Assembly (NCBI GenBank): GCA_035293845.1
Contig: DATGMB010000161.1
Coordinates: forward strand, 1-26,817
Direction: 5' to 3'
Source of the DNA: DATGMB01 sp035293845
GTDB taxonomy: Bacteria; Acidobacteriota; Terriglobia; Bryobacterales; Bryobacteraceae
DNA length: 26,817 nucleotides
Shown here: positions 15,610 through 23,679 of the stretch, piece after piece
How the letters are laid out: every line of letters starts with the position of its first letter
Position numbering within the stretch: position 1 is the first letter of the stretch
Position numbers and translations under genes: made by a program
The notes under the pieces: generated by a model
Told to the model about the DNA's origin: nothing
Database searches by the model: none
The model's input: the letters and a program-made list of their open reading frames with translations, nothing else

Positions 15610-15817
15610 ACGCGAAGCGGTCTGAAAATGTGGGCAGGCGCATTTTCTTACCGGAAAATCGCGCCTCCGCGCACGCGTCCGCAGGGGTGCGGTGCGCCCC
15701 GGTCCGGGACCACAGCGCGAAGGAGCGGACAGCCGCCGGGCGCCGGAACGGTATACTCGATCCGTGCGCTCGACCGCCATCGCCCTGCTTCGATTAACCC
15801 GAAGGATTTTAAGGGCA

Positions 15818-16700
15818 ATGCTCTCGCAAGTTAACGCTGGAATTCGACTTCTGGCAGCGTCTCCCGATCGCGCGGATGGCCTGCCGGATGAAGCTCGGGT
15901 GCGAGAGGCAACGCAATTCCTGCTGTCGCTCGATTCGCCCGATACGGCATCGGCGGATTACGTTCAGGCACATGCGGGCCGGTTGGCGGCGACCGTAGCA
16001 CTTGCCCCGCATCCGGCGGCATCTCGCAGATGCTGGAGCTGGGATCGTATCTGCAGATCTCGCCGGCCCTTCACTGCCTCCTGGGTTACCAGGTAACGGC
16101 AGCGTCTCTCGGGCCGGCCGGGACGAAGGTGCGCAAAGCGGCTTCCCGCCATGGCGCAGTAATCCTCGACTGCGAGGTCGACTTATTCGACGTCGAGCGG
16201 GATACTTTTCCGTACCCGGACGGGCACTTTGAACTGGTGCTCGCGTGTGAGCTGCTCGAACACCTGCGAACCGATCCCATCCACATGCTGTTCGAGATCT
16301 ATCGTGTTCTGGAGCGCGATGGCCGGCTCCTGCTCACAACTCCGAACTGCGCCAGCATTGCCAGTTTGGAACAATCTCTTTGGAGATCGGCCAATCCCTA
16401 TACCTACTCGCTATACCCGAACCCGCAGAATACCAGTAGCGACGGCGCCGCATCGCACATACGGGAATATACACCGGACGAGGTCCGCAATCTCCTCGAA
16501 GCGGCCGGTTTCCGGATCGAGATCTTGATTACACGCCCGGGCGGGCGGTCGAGAGTAAGGATCTCATCGAGGACTTACTGGCAGCTTACGGCTTTCCCAC
16601 CGATCTGCGGGGAGAGCAGATTTACTGCCTGGCCCGGAAGCTCGATAACGCTTCCCGTGTACGGTTCCCCGAGTTCCTGTACGAGAAGTTCACGCGGTGA
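15818..16700 (+). pseudogene. Class I SAM-dependent methyltransferase gene with two frame changes
   Basis: Three consecutive frames together give one plausible protein of about 293 residues. Frame one, from the ATG at 15818, encodes MLSQVNAGIRLLAASPDRAD and runs to about 16020. Frame two encodes MLELGSYLQISPAL, DCEVDLFDVERDTFPYPDGHFELVLACELLEHL, IYRVLERDGRLLLTTPN and REYTPDEVRNLLEAAGF, a typical Rossmann-type methyltransferase core. From about 16527 a third frame supplies the end (DYTPGRAVESKDLIEDLLAAYG ... EFLYEKFTR) and the stop. Each step is a -1 change, consistent with loss of one base. AAGG precedes the ATG. Whether this is gene decay or assembly error cannot be told here. The acceptor is unknown. 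Confidence 0.8.
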
Positions 16701-16711
16701 CGGCGCCATGC

Positions 16712-16740
16712 GGTAGCGCAGGCCCTTGGCCCGCGCTACC
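16712..16740. terminator. Hairpin between convergent genes
   Basis: GGTAGCGC (16712-16719) pairs perfectly with GCGCTACC (16733-16740), with an inner GG/CC pairing. It lies between the convergent stops at 16700 and 16756. It has no T-run on either strand, so it may be a weak bidirectional terminator or an RNA-stabilising hairpin. Confidence 0.5.
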
Positions 16741-16755
16741 AGCTATGCCCACGTT

Positions 16756-17454
16756 CTACTGCCCGCCGAAGGTGTATCCGACCCAGACCATCTCCCGCGT
16801 GATCACGTTCCGGCCGAACTGGGTCAGGTTGTTGACGTAATGCACGTCGAATTGCGGCCGGATGAAGAAATTGCCGCTGAGATAGAGCTGCAGGCCGACG
16901 CCACCGTGCACCTGGAAGTGGTTGGAGCTGCCGAAATACTGGCTGAAGTTCTGCTGGCCGGTAATGGCCGTCGTCGAAGAGCCGCTCTCATAAAATTTGA
17001 GGTTGGCTCCGCCGATGCCGCCTTCCAGCTTCAACGAAGCGCGCTTGGTTTTCAGTGGCTGATAGATGCCGTTGAAGTCGTAAAGTGTCGTTCGCGACTG
17101 CAGCGTGTAGCCCGGCTGCCCCACACTCGCAATCTCAGGTTGCAGCACCGCGTAATCCTGCTTGGCCGGCTGGAAGCTCACTTCCGCGCCGATGCCGAAG
17201 TGCTTCCACAGCATCAGGTCTCCATTGAAGCCAAGCATGAAGCCGCTCAGGCTGGGAGTCGAGGCGCAGCCCGCTCCCGACGGGTTGGTGCCCAACTGGC
17301 AAGAGAGCAGCGTGTTGGGGTCCAGACCGGTGCTGGCCGCCTTATCTTGTACGGCTCCAAAACCGATGCCGAAATCGACACCCTGTGCGTGGGCCAATGG
17401 CAGGCAGGCGAGCGGCAGGACAAAAATCGGAAGGTAACGGCAAATGCGTTTCAC
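16756..17454 (-). CDS. Outer-membrane beta-barrel protein
   Basis: The predicted protein has 232 residues from a GTG start; AGGAG lies ten bases upstream. The signal peptide is MKRICRYLPIFVLPLACLPLAHAQ. The mature part shows alternating-residue strands typical of a small eight-stranded barrel (VDFGIGFGAVQD, FGIGAEVSFQP, RASLKLEGGIGGANLKFYES, FQVHGGVGLQLYLSGNFFIRPQFDVHYV), ending in MVWVGYTFGGQ. A Cys-containing loop (LLSCQLGTNPSGAGCAS) may be disulfide-bonded. It resembles the OmpA-like or outer-membrane barrel domain proteins common in Acidobacteria. A role in transport or only structural integrity cannot be decided. It faces the frameshifted methyltransferase gene convergently. Confidence 0.8.
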   Translation of the reverse strand: MKRICRYLPIFVLPLACLPLAHAQGVDFGIGFGAVQDKAASTGLDPNTLLSCQLGTNPSGAGCASTPSLSGFMLGFNGDLMLWKHFGIGAEVSFQPAKQDYAVLQPEIASVGQPGYTLQSRTTLYDFNGIYQPLKTKRASLKLEGGIGGANLKFYESGSSTTAITGQQNFSQYFGSSNHFQVHGGVGLQLYLSGNFFIRPQFDVHYVNNLTQFGRNVITREMVWVGYTFGGQ

Positions 17455-17576
17455 GTTCAGAAATCTCCTAGTCTCTAAAAAATGACCGCGAAGTTGAGGG
17501 CCTAAAACCTGAGAACACGAACAAATTGCACCAGTAGCGACGTAACCCTTGACACCCCGGTTTCAACGTATCCAGT

Positions 17577-18371
17577 CTACCGCTTCTGGCACCGCGGGCA
17601 GAAATGCGACGACCGCTGCGCCACCAGCGTGCGGCGGATCGCCGTTCCGCACGTTACACACGCTTCGCCGGTGCGCTGATAGACCCGATGGCTGACCTGG
17701 AAGAACCCCTTGCGGCCCTCCGCGTCGACGTAATCGGAAATCGAAGAACCGCCCGCCGCGATGGCCTCCCGCAGCACGGCGCCGATCGCGTCCCAGAGGC
17801 GGCGGGCGCGCTCACGGCTGAGGCGGTGCGCCATGGCCAGCGGGTGAATGCCGGCGCGAAACAGCGCCTCATCGGCGTAGATGTTGCCGATGCCGCGGAG
17901 AAAATCCTGGTTGAGCAGCAGCGCCTTGATGCGCGTCCGGCGGCGCCGCAGACCGGCCGCGAACTCCTCGAACGGGACTTCGAGCGGCTCGGGGCCGAGC
18001 TTGCCGATGCGCGCCGGGAAATCGGCCGAAAATTGAATGCGCCCGAACTGCCGGCTATCGTCGTATAAAAGGACGCCGCGGTCCAGATTCAGGATGGCGT
18101 GGGTGTGCTTGCCGGGCGCGCCGCCCAGCAGCAGGCGGCCCGTCATGCCGAGGTGGACGGTGAGATAGCCGCCGCTCGAAAGCGAGATCACCAGAAACTT
18201 ACCGTAGCGCTTCACCCCGGCGATGCGGCGCCCGGCAAGCTCGGCCGCCATGTGGTCCGGATCGCCGCCGCGCAGGATGCGCAGGCAGCGGAACTCCGCG
18301 GAAACGATGCGGCGGCCCACCAGCGGCGCCAGCGAGCGCGCGACCGTCTCGACTTCGGGAAGCTCCGGCAC
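17577..18371 (-). CDS. mutM: Formamidopyrimidine-DNA glycosylase (Fpg/MutM)
   Basis: The predicted protein has 264 residues, slightly shorter than E. coli MutM (269). It removes 8-oxoguanine and ring-opened purines and nicks the abasic site. After Met removal the catalytic proline (PELPEVETV) forms the Schiff base; Glu3 and Lys58 (KRYGKFL) are conserved. FLRGIGNIYADEALF (157-171) is the helix-two-turn-helix DNA-binding motif. The C-terminal zinc finger has Cys238, Cys241, Cys258 and Cys261, with Arg253 in the lesion-contact position. The start is GTG at 18371. It has no Shine-Dalgarno, but a -10-like TATCCT ends six bases upstream. A palindromic element separates it from ugd, so it probably has its own promoter. 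Confidence 0.96.
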   Translation of the reverse strand: MPELPEVETVARSLAPLVGRRIVSAEFRCLRILRGGDPDHMAAELAGRRIAGVKRYGKFLVISLSSGGYLTVHLGMTGRLLLGGAPGKHTHAILNLDRGVLLYDDSRQFGRIQFSADFPARIGKLGPEPLEVPFEEFAAGLRRRRTRIKALLLNQDFLRGIGNIYADEALFRAGIHPLAMAHRLSRERARRLWDAIGAVLREAIAAGGSSISDYVDAEGRKGFFQVSHRVYQRTGEACVTCGTAIRRTLVAQRSSHFCPRCQKR

Positions 18372-18377
18372 GGTTTC

Positions 18378-18383
18378 AGGATA
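18378..18383 (-). promoter_or_regulatory. -10-like element TATCCT of mutM, possible leaderless start
   Basis: On the minus strand GCTATCCT is followed by six bases and the GTG at 18371. Both hexamer and spacing are identical to those before the gene at 851. No -35 match is evident. Confidence 0.45.
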
Positions 18384-18393
18384 GCGAAATCAG

Positions 18394-18466
18394 GAATTCA
18401 CCGCCGAGAAACCGAGGCAAGACAATCAATTTGACCCCGGCGTCTCGGCGCCTCGGCGGTCAATTC
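18394..18466. repeat. 73-bp palindromic element between ugd and mutM
   Basis: The arms GAATTCACCGCCGAG (18394-18408) and CTCGGCGGTCAATTC (18452-18466) are inverted repeats with 14 of 15 matches and a 43-base centre that contains further CCGAG/CTCGG units. The right arm overlaps the ugd stop codon. It looks like a small MITE- or REP-like element and could also act as an RNA hairpin at the ugd 3' end. Confidence 0.7.
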
Positions 18467-19883
18467 AGCCTTGCTGGCTCACCGCTTCCCGCCGCGCCGC
18501 GGCGACGCGCGGGCAGCCGATGCCGGCGTAATCGAAACCGGCGGCGATGGCGTGCGCCGGGTCGAAGACATTGCGGCCGTCGATCAGGATCGGCGTGGTC
18601 ATCGCGCCGGCCAGTTGCGCGAGGTCGAGCTGGCGGAATTCGTCCCATTCGGTGACCACCAGAAGAGCGTCGGCGCCCTGCGCCAGCTCGGCCGCGGATT
18701 CGCAGTAGCGGATCTTCAGATCCGGCCGCTGCTCGCGGCAGGCCGGCATCGCGACCGGATCGTAGGCGCGAACGCGCGCGCCCATCTGCAGCAGGCGCTC
18801 CGCGATGGTCAGGCTGGGGGCGTCGCGCAGGTCGTCCGTGTTCGGCTTGAACGCCAGTCCGAGCAGGCCGATCGTACGGCCTTTCAAAATGTAAATCTTC
18901 TCCTGCAGCTTCTGAATCGCCAGTTGCCGCTGCGCCGCGTTGACTTCGAGCGACGCGGCGAGAATGCGGCCTTCGTATCCGTACTCGCGCGCGGTGGCGA
19001 GCAGGGCATGGATATCCTTGCCGAAACAGCTTCCGCCCCAGCCGAGGCCGGGGTTGAGGAACTTGGGACCGATGCGGGAATCGAGACCGATGCCCTGCAT
19101 GACTTCCGCGGCTTCCGCTCCGACGCGTTCGCAGATGTTGGCAATCTCGTTGGCGAAGCCGATTTTGAGCGCCAGAAACGCGTTGGCCGCGTATTTAATC
19201 ATCTCCGCGCTGGTCAGCGTGGTTTCGACCAGCGGCACGCGGCCGAATCCGGCCGGGCGCGGCACACCGGGCGGCGCTTCGAACCGCTGCTCGATCAGCG
19301 GCGCGTAAAGCGTGCGCATGGCCGAGAGCGTTTCGGAATCGGCGGCGCCAACCACGATGCGGTCCGGGTAGAGCGAATCGGCCAGCGCCGAGCCCTCGCG
19401 GAGAAACTCGGGATTGCTCGCCACGCCGAAGCGGATCGCCCCCGCCTGAGGCTGGCTCTCCGCGATGCCCTCGCGCACCAAAGTTTCCACAAGATTTCCA
19501 CAGCCTACCGGAACTGTGGATTTGTTCACCACGACGCGGAAGCGCGAGCCGTCCATAGCGGCGCCGATTGAGCGGGCGGCGGCCTCCAGGTACATTAAAT
19601 TGGCTTCGCCGGAAGGAAGCGAAGGCGTACCCACTGCAATAAAGATGACGTCGCTGGCCGCCACGGCCTCGGCCAGGTCCGTGCTGAACTCGATACCGCC
19701 CTGCCACGCAGCAAGCGCCAGCATTTCGTCGAGGCCCGGCTCGTAGATGGGAGCGCGGCCGGCTCGCAGGCTGGCGATTTTCGCCGCATCGTTGTCGACG
19801 CAGGTGACGGAGTGCCCCAGGTACGCCAGGCAGGCCCCCGTGACGCTGCCGACGTAACCCGTTCCAATAACAGTGATTCGCAT
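18465..19883 (-). CDS. ugd: UDP-glucose 6-dehydrogenase
   Basis: The predicted protein has 472 residues. It oxidises UDP-glucose to UDP-glucuronate with two NAD+, supplying sugar acid for exopolysaccharide or other glycans. The ATG at 19883 places the Rossmann motif MRITVIGTGYVGSVTGACLA at the N-terminus; a longer reading to 19961 adds unrelated residues. Visible family motifs are YEPGLDEML (47-55), AVGTPSLPSGEANL, NKSTVPVG (120-127), ASNPEFLREGSA, Lys230 in EMIKYAANAF and the catalytic Cys286 in GWGGSCFGKD. The C-terminal domain includes GLAFKPNTDDLRDAPS. A possible extended -10 (TGC-TAGCAT, minus strand 19899-19894) lies 11 bases before the ATG. Its stop lies inside a palindromic element. 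Confidence 0.95.
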   Translation of the reverse strand: MRITVIGTGYVGSVTGACLAYLGHSVTCVDNDAAKIASLRAGRAPIYEPGLDEMLALAAWQGGIEFSTDLAEAVAASDVIFIAVGTPSLPSGEANLMYLEAAARSIGAAMDGSRFRVVVNKSTVPVGCGNLVETLVREGIAESQPQAGAIRFGVASNPEFLREGSALADSLYPDRIVVGAADSETLSAMRTLYAPLIEQRFEAPPGVPRPAGFGRVPLVETTLTSAEMIKYAANAFLALKIGFANEIANICERVGAEAAEVMQGIGLDSRIGPKFLNPGLGWGGSCFGKDIHALLATAREYGYEGRILAASLEVNAAQRQLAIQKLQEKIYILKGRTIGLLGLAFKPNTDDLRDAPSLTIAERLLQMGARVRAYDPVAMPACREQRPDLKIRYCESAAELAQGADALLVVTEWDEFRQLDLAQLAGAMTTPILIDGRNVFDPAHAIAAGFDYAGIGCPRVAAARREAVSQQG

Positions 19884-19998
19884 GGTCCCGATCCATGCTA
19901 GCAAACGGCAGACCGATGTAAAGCGTCCGAAGACCGGAACTGTATGCTTGGGCAGGCCCATCGCCTTGCGTTTGCGCGCCGCAAATCGATCCGGAATC

Positions 19999-20007
19999 TG
20001 CTAAAAT
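19999..20007 (+). promoter_or_regulatory. Extended -10 promoter element of ssrA
   Basis: TGC-TAAAAT (hexamer 20002-20007) lies 36 bases before the mature tmRNA 5' end, giving a precursor leader of about 30 bases that RNase P would remove. No -35 match at 17-base spacing was found. Confidence 0.6.
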
Positions 20008-20043
20008 CAGCTTTAGGTACCCACCAGGAACCGCTTCTCATTT

Positions 20044-20394
20044 GGGGGCGCAACGGATTCGACGGGATTGAATCGTGGTGGGGAGGCGTGCCGGGTTCCG
20101 AGCTCCCGTAAAACGATCGGAAACCATAACTGCCAACACGCAGTTTGCATACGCTGCCTAATTAGTTAGGTAGCCGCTCCAGCCGCTGAGCCCGCGCGGC
20201 GGTGAGTGAGCGTCACTTTGCGGGATAGGCCAAAGGCTTCGGTCCGGAGCCGGCGGCTGAGACTCAATCGGGCTAGGCCGCCGCCGCTCTCGCCGGTTCT
20301 GAAGCGTCGGCCGAAAACTTTGAGCCGGCTACGCACGTAGTCTCTTCATTGCGGGCTTTTTCGGACGGGGGTTCAACTCCCCCCGCCTCCACCA
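20044..20394 (+). ncRNA. ssrA: Transfer-messenger RNA (tmRNA), tag ANTQFAYAA
   Basis: This is the one-piece tmRNA that, with SmpB, rescues stalled ribosomes and tags the peptide for proteolysis. The 5' end GGGGGCGCAACGGATTCGAC and the 3' end GTTCAACTCCCCCCGCCTCC-ACCA pair as a tRNA-like acceptor stem (GGGGGCG with CGCCTCC), with encoded CCA at 20392-20394 and a T-arm containing GGTTCAA. The tag frame runs from GCC at 20132 to TAA at 20159-20161, encoding ANTQFAYAA, with the usual C-terminal Ala-Ala recognised by ClpXP-type proteases. The GC-rich region after the tag fits the pseudoknots. It lies between ugd (divergent) and the membrane-protein gene. Confidence 0.97.
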
Positions 20395-20432
20395 TCCTCA
20401 CACCAGCGTCAGCAGCCTCGATTTACGGACCT

Positions 20433-21596
20433 TCATCTCGCGTCACCAGCCGCCGCCGGACCCAGCTTCCCATCCTCGGCCGCCTCCAGGTATACCCGCA
20501 GGTTGCCCGCATGCAGCAGGTGCGTCACGACGAGGAACAGGCAAACCTTGAACAGCAGCGCCACCAGATAGGTGTAGATCTGCCACTCGGCCGGCAGGTT
20601 GAAAAAGAACACGTAGATCATCTGGATCAGCGCGTAGCCATAGAGCGGCGCCAGCATCCACCGCGGCACCCGGATCCAATGGCTGTCAAAGCGGCCCACC
20701 AGGAATGCGATCGCCAGCCCGTCATAGATCCCGAGGAATCCGAGACAGAACTCGTTCAATCCCCAGACGTGCATCCGCCCGGCCGCGGCAAGCAGCGCCA
20801 CTCCGGCGCCGATCCCCCAGGTGACGCCGACCGCCTTGCGAAATGACGCGTTGCGGCCCGGTTGTCCCGGCGCTGGCACGCTCGGCTTGTCCAGAACGAA
20901 GAAGCACCAGAACAACGGAAACGCGGTCAGGCAGTTGAGAATGTCGGCCACCGGGTACGGATTTCGTCCCAACGCGGTGAGCGCCCACAGCCAGCCGTAC
21001 AACGCCAGCCAGAGCACCCACGCCCAGCGCCAGCCGGTGATGAACTGCGCCAGGCATTGGCGCGCGATGGGATGTTCGCGCGCGGGGATCTCCTGCGGCT
21101 TGAAGAAAGCCGTAAATTGAATCGCGAGCAGCAGCGCGGCAACGGCGGCATGCGCCAGGTGCAGCACCGCCGGAGCGCCTGCCGCCGCGACGCCCGGCGC
21201 GACGACGAACGTGGCTCCCGCCGCCGCCAGCAGCGCATAGCCCAAGCGGAGCGCCGCGGTGGTGGCGATGGTAGAAAGCACCGAGCGGAACAGGTCCGCC
21301 GCCAGCGTCTGCCGGCGGTATGCCGGTTGGGGACGCAGCGCTGCCCGCGAAGCGGCGCGCGGCTCCATTTCCGCAGGCCCACGCTGCTCCCAGGCGCTGA
21401 GGACGGCCGCCGCGCGGTTGCGCTGCTCCGGAACCGAGAGCGCGGCGCGCATCGCATCGGCTTCCATGAGCTGATCGAATAGCTCCTGGTCGGCCGCCGC
21501 GGCCTCGAACAGCATCTTCTCCTGCCCGGCCGTAAGCTCACCCGCGGTGTGCCCCAGCAGGAGCGCGTCCGGATCGAAGGCGTCGGGCCGGCTCAT
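20433..21596 (-). CDS. Multi-membrane-segment protein paired with the ECF sigma factor, probable anti-sigma
   Basis: The predicted protein has 387 residues. The ATG at 21596 overlaps the sigma-factor stop as ATGA; the much longer reading to 22358 runs through the sigma gene in another frame and is not real. The first 110 or so residues are soluble and acidic (DPDALLLGHTAGELTAGQEKMLFEAAAADQELFDQLMEADAMRAAL), like the cytoplasmic segment of acidobacterial anti-sigma partners, but without the zinc-binding His/Cys motif of classical zf-HC2 proteins. About eight hydrophobic segments follow, with Trp-rich stretches (GWRWAWVLWLALYGWLWAL). The role in holding the sigma factor is inferred from the coupling and the N-terminus. 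The membrane part matches no domain I know. Confidence 0.75.
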   Translation of the reverse strand: MSRPDAFDPDALLLGHTAGELTAGQEKMLFEAAAADQELFDQLMEADAMRAALSVPEQRNRAAAVLSAWEQRGPAEMEPRAASRAALRPQPAYRRQTLAADLFRSVLSTIATTAALRLGYALLAAAGATFVVAPGVAAAGAPAVLHLAHAAVAALLLAIQFTAFFKPQEIPAREHPIARQCLAQFITGWRWAWVLWLALYGWLWALTALGRNPYPVADILNCLTAFPLFWCFFVLDKPSVPAPGQPGRNASFRKAVGVTWGIGAGVALLAAAGRMHVWGLNEFCLGFLGIYDGLAIAFLVGRFDSHWIRVPRWMLAPLYGYALIQMIYVFFFNLPAEWQIYTYLVALLFKVCLFLVVTHLLHAGNLRVYLEAAEDGKLGPAAAGDAR

Positions 21597-22120
21597 CGCG
21601 CGCCTCCCGCCAGGCGGAGCAGTGCCTGATGACAGCGCTTCGCCATTTCGTAGATATTCCCGGAGACGCCCAGCCGCATGCGGATTTCCGCGTAATCGCG
21701 CTGCTCGACGAGCTTCAGCCGCAGCAGTTCGCGGCAGCGGGACGGAAGCTGCAGCATGGCGTGAAGGAACCGGTCCGCCGCTTCGCGCGCGGCCACCTGC
21801 TCGAACAGATCGCCTTCGGCGGCGCTCTGGGGCGCTTCGGCCGCCGCCCGGGAAAGCCGGTCGCGATCGCGCCGGAATTGGGCGATCTTGTGCCGCGCCG
21901 TCCCGATCGCGATGGCGGTCATCTCCGCCAGGTCCCGTTTCTCCGGATATCGCTCCCAAAGCACCACGATGCAGCTCTGCGCGATTTCTTCCGCGTCGGC
22001 AAAATCGGCCTCCCCCGGCACCAGCCGGCGGCGAGCGAACGCCAGAATGCGTTCGCGGATCAGCGCGAGCTGCTGATGGTACCGGTCTTCTCCGGACTCG
22101 GCCTCGCGGACGGGAAACAT
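21593..22120 (-). CDS. ECF-type RNA polymerase sigma factor
   Basis: The predicted protein has 175 residues, within the ECF range. Region 2 lies around residues 35-85 (ADAEEIAQSCIVVLWERYPEKRDLAEMTAIAIGTARHKIAQFRRDRDR), with the basic end for -10 recognition. Region 4 lies at about 123-170 (LPSRCRELLRLKLVEQRDYAEIRMRLGVSGNIYEMAKRCHQALLRL), a helix-turn-helix that would contact the -35. It is translationally coupled to the membrane protein gene downstream, a common sigma/anti-sigma layout. TACAAT lies eight bases before the ATG, so the transcript may have almost no leader. It is divergent from the permease gene, with a palindrome between. Regulon unknown. Confidence 0.85.
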   Translation of the reverse strand: MFPVREAESGEDRYHQQLALIRERILAFARRRLVPGEADFADAEEIAQSCIVVLWERYPEKRDLAEMTAIAIGTARHKIAQFRRDRDRLSRAAAEAPQSAAEGDLFEQVAAREAADRFLHAMLQLPSRCRELLRLKLVEQRDYAEIRMRLGVSGNIYEMAKRCHQALLRLAGGAR

Positions 22121-22128
22121 CGTGACTC

Positions 22129-22134
22129 ATTGTA
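22129..22134 (-). promoter_or_regulatory. -10-like element TACAAT of the sigma-factor gene
   Basis: On the minus strand GGC-TACAAT is followed by eight bases and the ATG at 22120. The predicted leader is zero to two bases. No Shine-Dalgarno sequence is visible. Confidence 0.45.
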
Positions 22135-22145
22135 GCCGCGGACGC

Positions 22146-22184
22146 GGCCAAATAGAAATTCTCACGCCGATGTGAGATTTGGCC
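22146..22184. promoter_or_regulatory. Interrupted palindrome in the sigma/permease divergent region
   Basis: GGCCAAA (22146-22152) with TCTCAC (22160-22165) on the left match GTGAGA and TTTGGCC (22172-22184) on the right, with seven extra bases in the left half. It lies in the 86-base gap between divergent starts and is a candidate operator, or a folded leader of the permease mRNA. Confidence 0.45.
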
Positions 22185-22206
22185 GGCGCCGAGCGATTCC
22201 CGGTAT

Positions 22207-23679
22207 ATGAGTCTCTTTGCGACGAAGCCGGTGAGCCGCATCCTGGCGGACGCCGAGGCGGGCGGGCGCCGCCTGAAACGCACGCTCGGAGCCGGGCAGT
22301 TGGTAGCCCTGGGAATCGGTGCGATCATCGGCGCCGGCCTCTTTTCCATGACTGGCATGGCGGCGGCACAGAACGCCGGGCCCGCGGTGGTGTTCTCGAT
22401 GGTGATCGCCGCGCTCGGCTGCGGACTGGCCGGCCTTTGCTACAGCGAGTTCGCCTGCATGCTGCCGGTGGCCGGCAGCGCTTACACGTACGCGTACGCG
22501 ACCCTCGGGGAGTGGATCGCCTGGATTATCGGCTGGGATCTGGTGATCGAGTACGCTATCGGCGCGGCTACCGTGTCGATCAGTTGGTCCGCCTACCTCG
22601 TTTCGCTGCTGCACGGCTTTCACATCGGCCTTCCCGCGCGCTGGATCGCGGGGCCGTTCGAAGCAGCCGCCCTGCCGGACGGCATGGCGGCGCCCGGATA
22701 CGCCAACCTGCCGGCCGTCCTCATCGTGTTTCTGATATCGCTCCTGTTGATGATCGGCATCGAGGAGTCCGCGCGGGTCAATGCTGTGATTGTGGTCATC
22801 AAGCTGGCCGTCGTGCTGGTATTTATCGGCGCGGGATGGTCGTACATCAATCCGGCCAATTACCACCCGTTTCTGCCGCCCAATACCGGCGCCTTCGGCA
22901 CGTTCGGAATCAGCGGCGTCATGATGGGCGCCGGCACGGTTTTCTTCGCATATATCGGCTTCGATGCTGTTTCGACCGCGGCGCAGGAATGCCGGAATCC
23001 GCAGCGCGATATGCCCATCGGCATGTTCGGGTCGCTCGCGGTCTGCACGGTGCTGTACATTGCCTTCGCGCTGGTCCTCACCGGGCTCGTTCCTTACCAA
23101 CGGCTCGGGGTTGCGGCGCCCGTCGCGCTGGCCATCGACCGCACTCCCTACGTCTGGCTCAACCAGTTGATCAAATTCGGCGTCCTGTGCGGCTTCAGTT
23201 CCGTGATCCTGGTGATGCTCATGGGTCAGTCGCGGGTCTTCTATTCGATGTCGCGCGATGGCCTCGTGCCCGAGGTATTCGCGCGCGTGCATCCGCGATT
23301 CCGGACGCCGTGGCGCTCGAATCTCCTCTTCTTCCTGTTCATCGCCCCGTTCTCCGCGTTCCTGCCGCTGAGTCTGGTCGGGCGCATGACCAGTATCGGC
23401 ACGCTGTTCGCGTTCGTGATTGTCTGCGCCGGCGTGTGGGTCATGCGGAGAACGAACCCGGCGCAGCCGCGCCCATTCCGGACGCCCTGGGTGCCGGCCG
23501 TGCCGATCCTCGGAATTCTCGTGAACTTCGCGCTCATGTACTCGCTCGGCCGCGCCAACTGGCTCCGGCTGGCGATCTGGCTGGTCGCCGGTCAGGCGGT
23601 TTATTTCCTGTACGGACGCCGCCACAGCACTCTCGGCCGCAAAGGCGAAAGGGATTCCGCGGGTTCGCCAGCGCGATGA
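22207..23679 (+). CDS. APC-family amino acid permease
   Basis: The predicted protein has 490 residues and about twelve or more hydrophobic segments. The N-terminal MSLFATKPVSRILADAEAGG, then LKRTLGAGQLVALGIGAIIGAGLFSMTG, is the substrate-site helix 1 of the amino acid-polyamine-organocation superfamily, cationic amino acid transporter (CAT/YfnA-like) group. Further matches are FSMVIAALGCGLAGLCYSEF, GTVFFAYIGFDAVSTAAQECRNPQRDMPIG and GQSRVFYSMSRDGLVP. It probably imports amino acids by proton or sodium coupling across the inner membrane; the substrate cannot be read from the sequence. No Shine-Dalgarno is clear at the ATG. It converges on the uvrA-like gene with only 12 bases between stops. 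Confidence 0.9.
   Translation: MSLFATKPVSRILADAEAGGRRLKRTLGAGQLVALGIGAIIGAGLFSMTGMAAAQNAGPAVVFSMVIAALGCGLAGLCYSEFACMLPVAGSAYTYAYATLGEWIAWIIGWDLVIEYAIGAATVSISWSAYLVSLLHGFHIGLPARWIAGPFEAAALPDGMAAPGYANLPAVLIVFLISLLLMIGIEESARVNAVIVVIKLAVVLVFIGAGWSYINPANYHPFLPPNTGAFGTFGISGVMMGAGTVFFAYIGFDAVSTAAQECRNPQRDMPIGMFGSLAVCTVLYIAFALVLTGLVPYQRLGVAAPVALAIDRTPYVWLNQLIKFGVLCGFSSVILVMLMGQSRVFYSMSRDGLVPEVFARVHPRFRTPWRSNLLFFLFIAPFSAFLPLSLVGRMTSIGTLFAFVIVCAGVWVMRRTNPAQPRPFRTPWVPAVPILGILVNFALMYSLGRANWLRLAIWLVAGQAVYFLYGRRHSTLGRKGERDSAGSPAR

Noticed and set aside
15752..15757. TATACT as promoter of the methyltransferase gene
   Set aside because: It lacks a -35 and its distance to the ATG is unremarkable; too weak to list as a feature.
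21597..22358. N-terminal extension of the membrane-protein frame to 22358
   Set aside because: It runs out of frame through the sigma-factor gene, which has its own motifs; the ATGA overlap fixes the real start at 21596.
22162..23625. 487-codon minus-strand open frame opposite the permease
   Set aside because: It is charged and His-rich with no domain, whereas the plus strand encodes a clear APC transporter.
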